21,090 nucleotides of DNA from Seison nebaliae (lineage: Eukaryota > Rotifera > Pararotatoria > Seisonacea > Seisonidae), in the NCBI GenBank assembly GCA_023231475.1, contig JALJEE010002414.1, forward strand, positions 1 to 21,090, read 5' to 3'. The position numbers and the translations under genes were made by a program. Positions 1 to 9,307 of the stretch are shown here, one piece after another (position 1 is the first letter of the stretch; the number at the start of each line of letters is the position of its first letter). The notes beneath the pieces are model-generated. The model searched no databases, was not told where the DNA came from, and was given only the letters and a program-made list of their open reading frames with translations.

Positions 1-300
1 GTCACCTTTTTGTAAATTATTGTGTGATTTCGACCCCACTTAATTATTCTTACATTATTTATTATATTATTATTATTATTATATTATACATTACATAGCA
101 TATTGTATAATTGTCTTATTTATTTATTTTATTGTAATAAAAGGTAAAAAGAAAAAGAAAAAAAGAAGAAAAAAGAAACAATATTTATAATAAAAAATAG
201 ATTAACAAAGGTGATTCTTCATCATTCAGTATTTTCATTTAAAAAAATTGTGCGACTAAAAAAATTGTGAAAAATAGGGTTTTTATTTTCTGCCTAATCG
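1..300. other. AT-rich non-coding DNA with (ATT)n
   Basis: No gene is visible. The stretch is A/T-rich, with an ATT/TTA microsatellite at about 55-88 and an A/G-rich run at about 140-180. It ends where the palindromic element at 301 begins. Confidence 0.6.
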
Positions 301-315
301 TTATATTAGTGTCTA

Positions 316-1054
316 CAGTGAGCGAAAAAATGATAGGACATATTACTTTTTTTAAATTTTCTCTTGATATGGGAATTCAATTTTTTTTCTCCTCAATTGA
401 GGTAATAATATATTAATAAACAAATATTCTATAAGACTTATTGATTCAAAAAAACTTAAATTTAAAAAAAATTTAAGGTTTAAAAATTTTCACCCATGAA
501 ATAATGATAGGACATCGCCGAGTGGTTGTAAAGAGTGGTTGAGCTATGAAGATTTCGCCACAATGGAGTGGCCGGCCAAATCTCCAGATTTAAATCCTAT
601 AGACTCTATAGGATTTTTTTTGATCATATAGAGAATCTTTGGGGTATATTGGCTCGATCGGTGTATAATAATGGGCGCCAATTTGAAAATCTAGAATCCT
701 TAAGAAGCCATGTACTGGAAGAGTGGGAAAAAATCGAAAATAAGATCTTAGAAAAATTAATGACTTCAATGAAAGATCGTTGTTTAGAAGTGGTAGAAAA
801 AAAAGGGAAAAAAACTCACTATTAATCCAAAAAAACCAATTTTTTTACATATGTCCTATCTTTATTTCGCCCCTTAAAAATTAAAAAGCCTCTTTTTTTT
901 TAAACCATAAACTTTTCAGTAACTTAAACTAATATGGAGTCCGATAAAGACTGTATGCAGAGATTTATACCATAAAAATTTTCTTTCTATTTACTATGTA
1001 GTCCCTAAAAAATCTAAAGAAAATATGAATGTCCTATCATTATTGCGTTGACTG
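316..1054 (+). mobile_element. Internally deleted Tc1/mariner-like DNA transposon with IR/DR ends
   Basis: The ends begin CAGTGAGCG (316) and, on the other strand, CAGTCAACG (1054), and share ATGATAGGACAT a few bases inside. TA dinucleotides at 314-315 and 1055-1056 are the target duplication expected of Tc1/mariner. The subterminal motif recurs inside each end: ATAATGATAGGACAT at 500-514, and its reverse-complement relative at about 848-876 with GGGCGAAATAAAGATAGGACAT. This is the inner/outer repeat (IR/DR) arrangement of some Tc1-like groups. The element is 739 bp against about 1.6 kb for a full Tc1. Only the transposase C-terminus remains, so it is non-autonomous. Confidence 0.88.
563..825 (+). 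pseudogene. Tc1-like transposase, C-terminal remnant
   Basis: The frame at 563 reads MEWPAKSPDLNPI, the WPAxSPDLNPIEN block around the second catalytic acidic residue of Tc1 transposases (DD34E). After a short insertion that includes the inverted repeat CCTATAGACTCTATAGG (597-613), the protein continues in another frame as IENLWGILARSVYNNG and ends with TAA at 823-825. The N-terminal paired-like DNA-binding part and the first catalytic Asp are absent. It is therefore a dead fragment of roughly the last quarter of a transposase. Confidence 0.88.
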
Positions 1055-1441
1055 TATATTGGAGAAAAACTCATATATTACAAATAAATGGGTTTATGAT
1101 GGCATATGTGATTTTTGTATATAAAACTGATTCAAAATTTATACAGAAATCACATATGCCATTGATTTGTAATATATGAGTTTTCCTCCAATATAGACAC
1201 TAATATAATTATTTCAGCATGCTGAAAGTCATGTTCATTTTATTTCTCTGCTAGTGACAAATATCAATTTAGATCATGCTATCTAAACGTCCCATGGCAA
1301 CTGGAGAAGTCGCATAAATTAAAATAATTTTAGTTATGATTTAATGCTCAAGAAGTTTTCCGATAAAATCAATTATAATCAAATAAATCGATAGGGTAAA
1401 AGTTTCCTACTAGTTACCGAACATGAGTTTTCCATTTGGAA

Positions 1442-2089
1442 ATGTTTAAATTTCTTAGATATCTTCTTTTTGTCAATTTGGTGTTAACTGATTCATTCTT
1501 TCCTATTGAATTTGTTAATGAATACTACTCAATAACATTTTGGCGATCAACAATAAACCTTAGTGATAAACAGATCGCTACAAAACAAGAATTTTGGGAA
1601 ATATTTAAAGATAGATGTTTTTTGGAAGGAAAACCAAGAACTCCGATGACGTATTATGACATAGATATTGCAACATTTTTGGACGATATTCCTATGAACG
1701 TAAGAGGACTGTTGGGCATGTTCAAGGAGAATGACAAACTGATTTGGATAGATAAATATAGAACAAAAGTGATGAATTCCTGTGAATTATGGAATCCAGA
1801 TGAACCAAATGGTTCGGATTTGCATAAATATGTTGTATATCTTAGAAATGGTGAAGACTATGGATGGAAAGATGTTACGTTCTTAAAATGGTTTTATTAT
1901 TGCACTATAATTAAATGGAGGAAAAGAAGTTTTTATTTATCACTACCTACTGCATCTAATATTCACCATCAAACGTTGAAAATGATGGTACTTAATTCTC
2001 AAGATGTTGATCCGAAAATTATGATGGATAAAAGCAACTGTTACGATAGGAACTTGAGTATGTACGGAATAGATGTTGGTCTCCATTAA
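1442..2089 (+). CDS. Predicted secreted protein, unknown family (215 aa)
   Basis: The ORF is intronless. I chose the ATG at 1442; an upstream ATG at 1423 is in another frame. Residues 1-16 (MFKFLRYLLFVNLVLT) look like a signal peptide. The mature part has four cysteines (59, 114, 154, 200), enough for two disulfides, and many aromatic residues (WIDKY, YGWKDV, KWFYYC). No known domain is recognised. Residues 20-33 (FPIEFVNEYYSITF) resemble residues 60-72 of the secreted protein encoded at 4310-5773 on the other strand, and both end with Cys, then G-I/L-D-V just before the stop. I infer a lineage-specific secreted family. The promoter region abuts the palindrome/Tc1 insertion ending at 1208. 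Confidence 0.65.
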   Translation: MFKFLRYLLFVNLVLTDSFFPIEFVNEYYSITFWRSTINLSDKQIATKQEFWEIFKDRCFLEGKPRTPMTYYDIDIATFLDDIPMNVRGLLGMFKENDKLIWIDKYRTKVMNSCELWNPDEPNGSDLHKYVVYLRNGEDYGWKDVTFLKWFYYCTIIKWRKRSFYLSLPTASNIHHQTLKMMVLNSQDVDPKIMMDKSNCYDRNLSMYGIDVGLH

Positions 2090-2329
2090 CTCCTGTTTAT
2101 TAGTGACCTTTCTTATTTCAAATAAAATAACACATTGAATGATGAGTAATCCACATAACAGGTCACACAATAAATCCACATAAATCTAACAAAGTACTGC
2201 CATTTGTAAGTAAGTTATACACAAAAAAATTTAAACTATTTATAATTTATTTTTTATTATTCTTCTGTATTCTGCTAAGGATTATCTCTAGAGTTAACAT
2301 TTTATCTGATAATTTTTTTGACATAAAAA

Positions 2330-3830
2330 ATTCCTGCGATAAAACTTCTCTTTCCAAAAACGGCTCATCCTTCCGCAACGATTCTCCTACTGAAAGATCT
2401 AATCAACGCTCTTTGACACCTACCGGCAGTCAATCAACTAGTAATAAACGCGAAAAATCTGGATCTTCGTCTCATCCTTCAGGTAAAAAACCAAAGGCAC
2501 CGAAGAAAAATGGTGGCTCCAAGAGGATTTCCAACGAATAGATCCTTACACAACTACAGAAATACTTTTCTCTCTTATTCAACTCGATTTGAACGAGAGA
2601 CGGATCCGTCTCCGTCTCCGAAAAGTCTCTCTGTCTCCTAGAAGAGATCGCGGTTTCTCTAAAGACGGTAATATCTAATCAGAGACCAATCATCCGCAAT
2701 CCTTCGTCGCCTGGATCTTCTTCGAATCCAACTAACGCGAAGCTAACGGGAAAACCAGTGCGGGAAAAAGAAAAGATCCATCAATGTTCGTCCCGGAACC
2801 CGTACCGGCTGTTTCGTGGCGGGCGCACAGGTACGTCCGCCGAAACACATCCTTCGTTCGTTGTATTGATGACCAATTTTCATCCCGCGACCACCACAAC
2901 CGATGTAGCTAAACTCATCTTTGAATCCAATCTTCAAGCAACTAAACTTTGGCGAATGAAAAGTAAGTTGCGTGACGAAGCTCCGACCACTCCACGCTCC
3001 TTCATAATCCGATGCAATATACTATATTGAATTTATCGAATTCACTAACGATTCTTCCACAGGTGTTGAGAACGACGCCCTCTCTCAACTATTCCGATCA
3101 ACTCTTCTTCGTCCACGTTATCCGATCGCGTCACATTTTTTGACATATTTCCTCTCCTGACGTAATACCGTCTTCCAATAAAGACATCTCTTCCATTCAC
3201 CGAAATATTTCTTTGCTTTCTTTTAACACCCATGGTTCTACGAACCTCCGCTCATCTAGTCCGTTTCTCTCCGGATTAGACGTCATATTTTCCAAGAGAC
3301 TTGGCTCTAGGATACTAAACCTACTTGGCTGGAAGTTAATGACCATCTATATTACAGTACTTCAGCTGCTCCTCCGAACTCGGTTAACGCGTCCGGTCGA
3401 CCGTCTGATGAGCTGCGCACGCTGATATCTAAGGATCTCCATCCAACATCGTTTACTGAACGTTCGCCGGACGTCCCCTGTTTTGTTATCCAAAGCATTC
3501 TATGTTTCAATATTTATCTTCGACCAAACGATCACTCGAGTTTCTGTTCATACCTCTCCGTAATCGAATCTACCATCTCGAATGACAACAATTCTCATTT
3601 TTTAATAGGAGGTGATTTCAATTGTGATGTCTGGAAACTTTCTCCCGCATCAAATCGTCTCTCTCAACTCCTCTCGTCCACCTATTCTCACCGTGATCAC
3701 CGTACACCGTGAGATACTATGATCTTTCTCGTAACATTTCTCTCAACGATTTCAAAGAATTCATTACCACTTATGATGCGTCATCCCATCACCATATTCT
3801 CAATTTGAAGAAAATAATTTAAAAATTAAG
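2330..3830 (+). mobile_element. 5' half of a degraded LINE (ORF1 and endonuclease fragments)
   Basis: Base composition is less AT-rich than the flanks. About 2330-2541 encodes a Ser/Lys-rich stretch (HPSGKKPKAPKKNGGSKR) ending in a stop. About 2758-3025 encodes VLMTNFHPATTTTDVAKLIF...SFIIRC, which resembles the C-terminal part of LINE ORF1 proteins of the CR1/jockey kind. About 3505-3710 encodes FLIGGDFNCDVW, the GDFN signature of an APE-type endonuclease. Further on, in another frame, come SRNISLNDF and SSHHHILNL, matching the endonuclease C-terminus (usually SDHxP). Several frame changes and stops show that it is dead. Reverse transcriptase is missing. Both edges are approximate. Confidence 0.75.
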
Positions 3831-4309
3831 GTGACAAAATAACCGAAATGAAACTGACGAACTGTCCTAATTTAATAATAAAGGGTGACGAAATCACCTA
3901 CACCCGTATTCTTAATCACACCGAGTCTAATCAAACAATTTAACATATGCTACTACAAACAATATCTGAAATATCTACATTCTTCATCAATTTTCAAATA
4001 AAAATTTAGACTGCGAGAACATTTTTTGGAAAATATAAAAAGCATAGTCGAATAATTAGTGTTAGGAAATGGGAGAGGACAAAGATTATGGTTTCGGATA
4101 AAAACTGTGATATCTGTTTTTGGAAAATGATTTGTTCCTTATAGTGTTATTATTCGCAATAATTATAAAAATAATTATTTAACAACAACTTGACAGATGT
4201 TAAATAAAGATATATGTTCATAAGACAACATGAGATTTTTTTCAAGATATTAAAACTAAAAGTTACTAAAAAGTTTTTACATCCAATTACATTTAATTTT
4301 TGCATTTAT
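3831..4309. other. Non-coding spacer after the LINE relic
   Basis: No ORF of interest is present. GGTGACGAAATCACC at about 3884-3898 is a short inverted repeat, possibly part of another old element. The rest is AT-rich and forms the 3' flank of the minus-strand gene ending at 4310. Confidence 0.5.
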
Positions 4310-5773
4310 CTAGTTAAATACATTTACGTCCAATCCAGGTACATAGTTCCTACAACTCTGCAAAAACTTTTTCATAGGCATGTGAACAGGCTCCCTCTTT
4401 ACTTCAACATTATCTGCCGTTATAGTGCTAACGGTAAAGAAATTTGGTTTTTCAAAGTTAGGTAGTGCAGCTCCATCCCTTATCCTATCAGCGTATGTAT
4501 TAGATTGTGCTTCTGTTATCCTACGGTTCATAGTGAGACGTTCAAGTAAATATTGTATGTATTCGACGGAATCAATATCATATACCATTGCGAGTGTACT
4601 CATTATTGTTGTCTTTTCAGACATAAAGTGCTCTACGTATTGAACACGACTAGTAGTTCTAGTAGTAGTAAAATTGACAAGCAGCCAATTATAATCTTTT
4701 TTTGCTTCTTGGACATGCTCAATGAATTCCCCATTTAGGCGTAGGTTCCAATACTTACTTGCCAGAAATGAGCGTTCAGCTCGACTTACATATATATTTC
4801 TCTGAATATCCTCCAATACATCCGCACATTTTTCTGACCACTTGTTGGACAGACCCATTTTGTCAATCGGTACAAAATTCAACATCAAACGGTAATAAAG
4901 CGCAAAGTTCTTTCGAGTATTGTATCCTTGAAAGTACTGATATTCTCGCGCAATTATACTTGTTGCCTCCCCTAAATGCAAACCTAGACCACTAAAATCA
5001 CTGTTAAGTTTTAAAAAAAGACTCGGTTCTAGTTCATAAAATCCTCGAAATCCTTGTGGGAGGCCTTTAACCGTTCTTATATACTCTTCTATATGTGTGA
5101 TTGTTGAATTATACAGATTTTCATATACCCATTGCAGATCCATTATTCTTCTACCACAATACATATAGAGTGGTTCTCCCCTTTTTTTGATGGTATGCAT
5201 TCCGTGTGCTGCATAAACTTCTTCTACTGTTACTGTGCTAAAATCGCTCCATGATGTAGGATTTATATGTTGATGGAGGAACGGCAAACAAAAAGAATTA
5301 AATTCAGTAACTACTCCATGTAATTCAGTTATAGCATGGGTTCGGTTCTCTGAATACATATGTTCAAAATTGTAATGTTTAATTGTTTCTTCAAGTGAAA
5401 TTATCACCATTAAAAGTTTCACAGCGAACGAAACGAATGTAAGATGATATGATCGTTTTAGTGCCAGCAAGTAAGTAGAAGTCTGATCCATCTCAGTATA
5501 ATATGCTCCGAAAAGTGATTGAGCCTGGCTAACATACTTCAGATTGCGGCTATTTGAATATCGAATCGTAAAATAGTCAAGAGGTTCCGTTGGAAAACCT
5601 GGAATTGGTATTATATTTAATTTAGGTAGTATGAACATTAAATTAGGTCCTAATTTTTCACCTTCTCTCCATGTAGATATCTTGTTGTAAATGGCAGACT
5701 GCGTCGAAACGGTAGGATTCGTGCATTCGTTAATTTTTATAAGGAAGAATAACAAAAAAGTAAAATATACCAT
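4310..5773 (-). CDS. Predicted secreted protein, unknown family (487 aa)
   Basis: A single uninterrupted ORF runs on the minus strand from ATG at 5773, in a genome whose conserved genes all have introns. Residues 1-15 (MVYFTFLLFFLIKIN) are a likely signal peptide. Sequons at about N143 (NRT), N222 (NST) and N367 (NFT) fit passage through the ER. Cysteines are few (17, 162, 206, 316, 474). The body looks mainly helical, and a hydrophobic stretch at 113-126 could be buried or membrane-embedded. I recognise no family. Residues 59-70 (GFPTEPLDYFTI) resemble the protein at 1442-2089, as does the ending SCRNYVPGLDVNVFN. A TATAAA lies on the minus strand at 5905-5900, about 127 nt before the ATG. 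A long intact ORF among decayed elements argues for selection. Confidence 0.72.
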   Translation of the reverse strand: MVYFTFLLFFLIKINECTNPTVSTQSAIYNKISTWREGEKLGPNLMFILPKLNIIPIPGFPTEPLDYFTIRYSNSRNLKYVSQAQSLFGAYYTEMDQTSTYLLALKRSYHLTFVSFAVKLLMVIISLEETIKHYNFEHMYSENRTHAITELHGVVTEFNSFCLPFLHQHINPTSWSDFSTVTVEEVYAAHGMHTIKKRGEPLYMYCGRRIMDLQWVYENLYNSTITHIEEYIRTVKGLPQGFRGFYELEPSLFLKLNSDFSGLGLHLGEATSIIAREYQYFQGYNTRKNFALYYRLMLNFVPIDKMGLSNKWSEKCADVLEDIQRNIYVSRAERSFLASKYWNLRLNGEFIEHVQEAKKDYNWLLVNFTTTRTTSRVQYVEHFMSEKTTIMSTLAMVYDIDSVEYIQYLLERLTMNRRITEAQSNTYADRIRDGAALPNFEKPNFFTVSTITADNVEVKREPVHMPMKKFLQSCRNYVPGLDVNVFN

Positions 5774-6768
5774 TTGTTGTTCAAAAATAAAACTAAAACA
5801 AATTCAAAACAAACTAACTAGAATTAGAAATACTTGACAATTTGACCTCTATTTACACACTAAACTTTTTTTTTCAGCAACACAGTTGTGAATACTGACT
5901 TTATAAACGATAAATAAAACAGGACACATATTGTTTCCCAGTACATTTCAGACACTCGACAGTTCGGACACGTGTTAATTCGGTTATTCTGTAGTTTTTA
6001 GATTAGAAGATCTTTATAGTTTACTACCGAAAAATATTGGTATATAATAATTTAACGTACATATTTGTTAGTTTACTTTAGTAGAAATTTAAGAGGAAAC
6101 TTTATTTTAATATTTCCGCTTTTATCTCTGTACGAACATCTTTGTTTAATGTCCAACTCCACTACATGTACATACACCCGTAATAATTACTCGATTAGTT
6201 CCTCAAACTCACCTGCATTTTCACCACAACTCAATCATGCCGATCGAGCATATCCTTCTCATTTGAGAGATGAGGAACGAAATTTGATGAAAACATATTG
6301 AGTGGAGAGAAATTTATAACAAAAGAGCCAAACAAGCGAGGAGGCGGCGAACGGCCCTAGAAAAAGATCTGAAATCACTTCAGTAGAAATTTTTTTTACA
6401 TTTACCGCAAGAAAAAAGAACAGAGCGACGCAAACGAGACATTCGTCAAGACTGCTACTACAATTTATGAAATTAGATGTCCTACATCCCATAGTCCTAC
6501 ATGTTTTCTAAATTTATAAAGCATGAAGATAAACCAACCCAAAAACTAGAAGTCGTAAGACTTGATCGTTCGTAAACTTTAATTAATATTATTATTATTA
6601 TTATTATTTATTTAAAATTCCCGTCAGGATAAAGAAGATAAAGTAGAAACAAAGTTTTGTCGTTCTCGGTGTCAGTTAGATGTCTTAATTGATCGATGGA
6701 GACGCGGTCGATTGATGAAATGGATGTTTAATAATATGTTTAGGATAATCTTTATATAATTTTATAAA

Positions 6769-6860
6769 GAAGTTTGTTTGAGAATGGATGGAAAATATTA
6801 AATTTAACAGTATATGTACATGGAAGAAATTAAGAGAATAATTTATTGTCTAAAAGCCAT
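6769..6860 (+). repeat. Direct repeat copy A (92 bp)
   Basis: This begins GAAGTTTGTTTGAGAATGGA and ends CTAAAAGCCAT, and matches 7370-7459 with only a few substitutions and about 2 nt of indel. It is not tandem, since about 510 bp of unrelated DNA separates the copies. It has no coding potential. Confidence 0.85.
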
Positions 6861-7369
6861 TATTAATATGAACATGAAAGTCAAACATAAATACATTATA
6901 ACTTAATCTTCATATTTGTTGGATGCCATCAACGATTCGATATGTAACTTTTTTTAAGCAGAAATTTAAATCCTGATAAAATCTTAATAATCTTTGAATA
7001 ACTACAAATCAATTAAATGAACAATTTACCATCGTGAGTTCTCTTTTATTATTGTTAAATTAGTCAATGGAGATTAATGAAATTATTAATGCTAAAATAT
7101 TTTTGATCGTAATTATAAATTGCTGTAAGGCGAAAATTTAACCGTCAACCCTCAAATTAGACATGAAGACAATTTAGGACATGAACTGTTAATTAGTCGT
7201 TAGATGTCAGGTTTCAGATAACAAAGCAGTTGAATGATAACTATCAATTTTAGCAAAATTTTATAAAAGAAAAATAGTAGAAATATCTAGAAAAATCGAA
7301 AACAATTAACAGTCAATTTGACGAGAATGCATATTAGGAGTTTTTGAGAAAGAAATTCAGCTAGAAAAA

Positions 7370-7459
7370 GAAGCTTGTTTGAGAATGGATGGGAATATTA
7401 AGTTAACAGTATATGTACGTGGAAGAAATTAAGAGAATAATTTATTGTCTAAAAGCCAT
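7370..7459 (+). repeat. Direct repeat copy B (90 bp)
   Basis: This is the second copy of the repeat at 6769-6860. It ends 25 nt before the heat-shock element of the DNAJA gene. The flanks of the two copies differ, so it is either a short dispersed repeat or a small duplicated regulatory segment. Confidence 0.85.
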
Positions 7460-7484
7460 GACATGTTTATTGAATAAATGGTTT

Positions 7485-7502
7485 TTCTCGAAAATTCTCG
7501 AA
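7485..7502 (+). promoter_or_regulatory. Heat-shock element upstream of DNAJA
   Basis: TTCTCGAAAATTCTCGAA has four perfect alternating HSF units (TTC-nn-GAA-nn-TTC-nn-GAA), more than the three needed for an HSF trimer. It sits about 340 nt before the DNAJA start codon and points to heat-inducible expression. This is an inference from the sequence; no expression data are available. Confidence 0.7.
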
Positions 7503-7841
7503 AAATATGTGAGCTTTATTTTCGAATAAGAAATGTTTGTATTGTGAATGATTTAATGTAAGAAAAATGTTTATTCCATTAAATTGTCTATGAATCATTC
7601 TCCCTTAGAGTTGGGTATTTAATATACATGCTTCTCTTGTTTATCGTCAAAAGAATAAGAAAGAAAGATTTCTTACACATAAATTTTTATTCTTCGATCC
7701 ATTCCTCTATCGATTGATTCGTTGAATTGTTATTAATCAAATCATTATTTTCTTTTCGACAAAGCAGATTCCTCCTCATTTTCTCCGTCATTTTACTCCT
7801 TTCCCCTTTACGACAACAATAATAGCTGCACACAAATAACA

Positions 7842-9092
7842 ATGGTAGTATCAACGAAATTATATGATGAATTAGAAGTTTCGCCGACTTGTACGCCTGA
7901 TGAATTGAAGAAAAAATACAGAAAGATGGCATTGAAATATCATCCAGATAAGAATCCTGATGAACCTGAACGATTCAAAAGGATTTCGATGGCTTATGAG
8001 GTTCTAAGTAATCCTGAAAAACGTGAAATTTATGATAAATATGGTGAAGACGGATTGAAAGAAGGAGTAGGAAATGCATCATTCACAGATCCATTCAGTC
8101 TCTTTCGTCAATTCTTTCCTGATATGTCAGGATTTAATTCTGGACATAGTGTTGGAGGACGAGCACGTGACACTGAACATCAATTAAGTGTTTCCTTAAA
8201 AGAATTATACAATGGAAGTACACGTCGATTAGCCGTTCAAAACACTAAGATGTGTGCCCAATGTGAAGGACGTGGTGGGAAGAAAGATGCTGAAATCAAA
8301 TGTCACCGATGTGATGGTCATGGAATGATAATTCGTGTGCAGTCTATGGTCGGTTTTATGCAGCAGACTCGAATGCCATGTCGTGACTGCGAAGGCAAAG
8401 GCACATCATTCAAAGAGAAGGATATCTGTAAGAATTGTAATGGACACAAAACGGTGAAAGATCGAAAGATTCTCGAAGTTCATGTTGAGAAAGGTTAACA
8501 ATTTTTCTTTTTCTAATTTTCATTATTTATTTGAATTACAGGAATGATGAATGGAAAAGAAATTCGATTTTCAGGAGAAGGAGATCAATTACCTGGAAAG
8601 ACAGCTGGTGATATTGTCATCACTCTCAACGAGAAACCACATGCCACTTTCAAACGGAATGAACGAAATCTTCATTTGAAAATGAAAATATCATTGACAG
8701 AAGCACTTTGCGGTTTCGTCCGTGTAATCGAAACTTTGGACGAAAGAAATCTGGTAGTCACTTGTCTCCCCGGAGAAGTGACAGCTCATGGTGATTTGAA
8801 GGTGATTGAACGTGAAGGAATGCCAACATACAAAAATCCGTTTGAAAAAGGAAATCTCATTGTTGAATTCAGTGTCATCTTTCCGAAAACCATCGAACCG
8901 GATATGGCCCATAAATTAAAGAAGATCTTACCACCAGTAGAAAAAACGAGAATTCCAGAGGATCATGAGGAACATCATTTCGTACCATACGAATCCAAAG
9001 TTCATGATACTCCACGATATACAGGAGATGCTACTGATGATGACGAAGGTGGACCTCGTGATGGGAGTCACGTTCAATGTCAGACTCATTAA
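7842..9092 (+). CDS. DNAJA: Type A Hsp40 co-chaperone (DNAJA family), 400 aa
   Basis: Two exons: 7842-8493 and 8542-9092. The 48-nt intron (GTTAAC...TTACAG) splits a Gly codon in VEKGMMNG. Residues 1-65 are the J domain with H34-P35-D36 in YHPDKNP. A short Gly/Phe linker follows, then four zinc-binding CxxC motifs ([32 protein letters not shown]; the last lacks the final Gly). The substrate-binding C-terminal domains carry [12 protein letters not shown]. The protein stimulates Hsp70 ATPase and delivers clients in the cytosol. Length matches DNAJA1/2 (397-412 aa). It ends in CQTH, a CaaX-type farnesylation signal like the CQTS or CAHQ of human relatives. A four-unit heat-shock element lies upstream and AATAAA at 9176. 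Confidence 0.96.
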
Positions 9093-9175
9093 GACGAAGA
9101 AGAGTAAAAAAAATAAGGAGGAATAATTTTACATTTTTGTTGTTCGTTCGAGAGAAAAAAAATAATTTAAAAAAC

Positions 9176-9199
9176 AATAAAAAAGATTTTCAATTTATT
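9176..9199. terminator. Facing polyadenylation signals of DNAJA (+) and CIAO2 (-)
   Basis: AATAAA at 9176-9181 on + lies 84 nt after the DNAJA stop. AATAAA on - (TTTATT at 9194-9199) lies 109 nt after the CIAO2 stop. The signals cross, so the two 3' ends should overlap or abut within about 50 nt. Confidence 0.6.
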
Positions 9200-9307
9200 A
9201 ACAATTATTTTTAAATAGCAGAAGAATATATTAGGAAAATTAATGAAAAAAATTTTCGTTTGTGATGTACAAATATATTTTTGGTGTTATTTCATTTTCC
9301 CATTTGT

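Larger units (their letters stand above)
301..1208. repeat. Palindromic (MITE-like) element split by a Tc1-like insertion
   Basis: Bases 301-315 plus 1057-1091 form one 50-nt arm. Bases 1159-1208 read in reverse complement form the other, with 48 of 50 positions identical. Inside these, 1102-1120 pairs with 1140-1158, leaving a loop of about 20 nt. The left arm carries an extra 11 nt at about 1092-1102. Without the 741 bp of inserted DNA (316-1056, including the second TA) the palindrome is about 167 bp. The element encodes nothing, so it is best described as a foldback or MITE-like repeat. Its own target duplication could not be identified. Confidence 0.8.
5774..7484. other. Long spacer with relic ORFs and repeats
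   Basis: No convincing gene is present. At 6149-6300 a 50-codon ORF (starting MSNSTTCTYTRNNYS) runs into a very basic segment in another frame at about 6296-6390 (YNKRAKQARRRRTALEKDL), then stops. This may be a relic of a basic nucleic-acid-binding protein or of LINE ORF1, but I cannot tell. The spacer also has a TTA/ATT microsatellite at about 6586-6609 and the two 90-bp repeats listed separately. It lies between the divergently transcribed secreted-protein gene (-) and DNAJA (+). Confidence 0.5.

Noticed and set aside
1-217. Possible inverted repeat between TCACCTTT at the window start and AAAGGTGA at about 206
   Set aside because: Only 8-11 nt match, the DNA is very AT-rich, and the window starts at one end. 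Could be chance.
2758-3030. Plus-strand 90-codon ORF as a host gene
   Set aside because: Its sequence fits LINE ORF1 and it sits just before endonuclease fragments in a decayed element.
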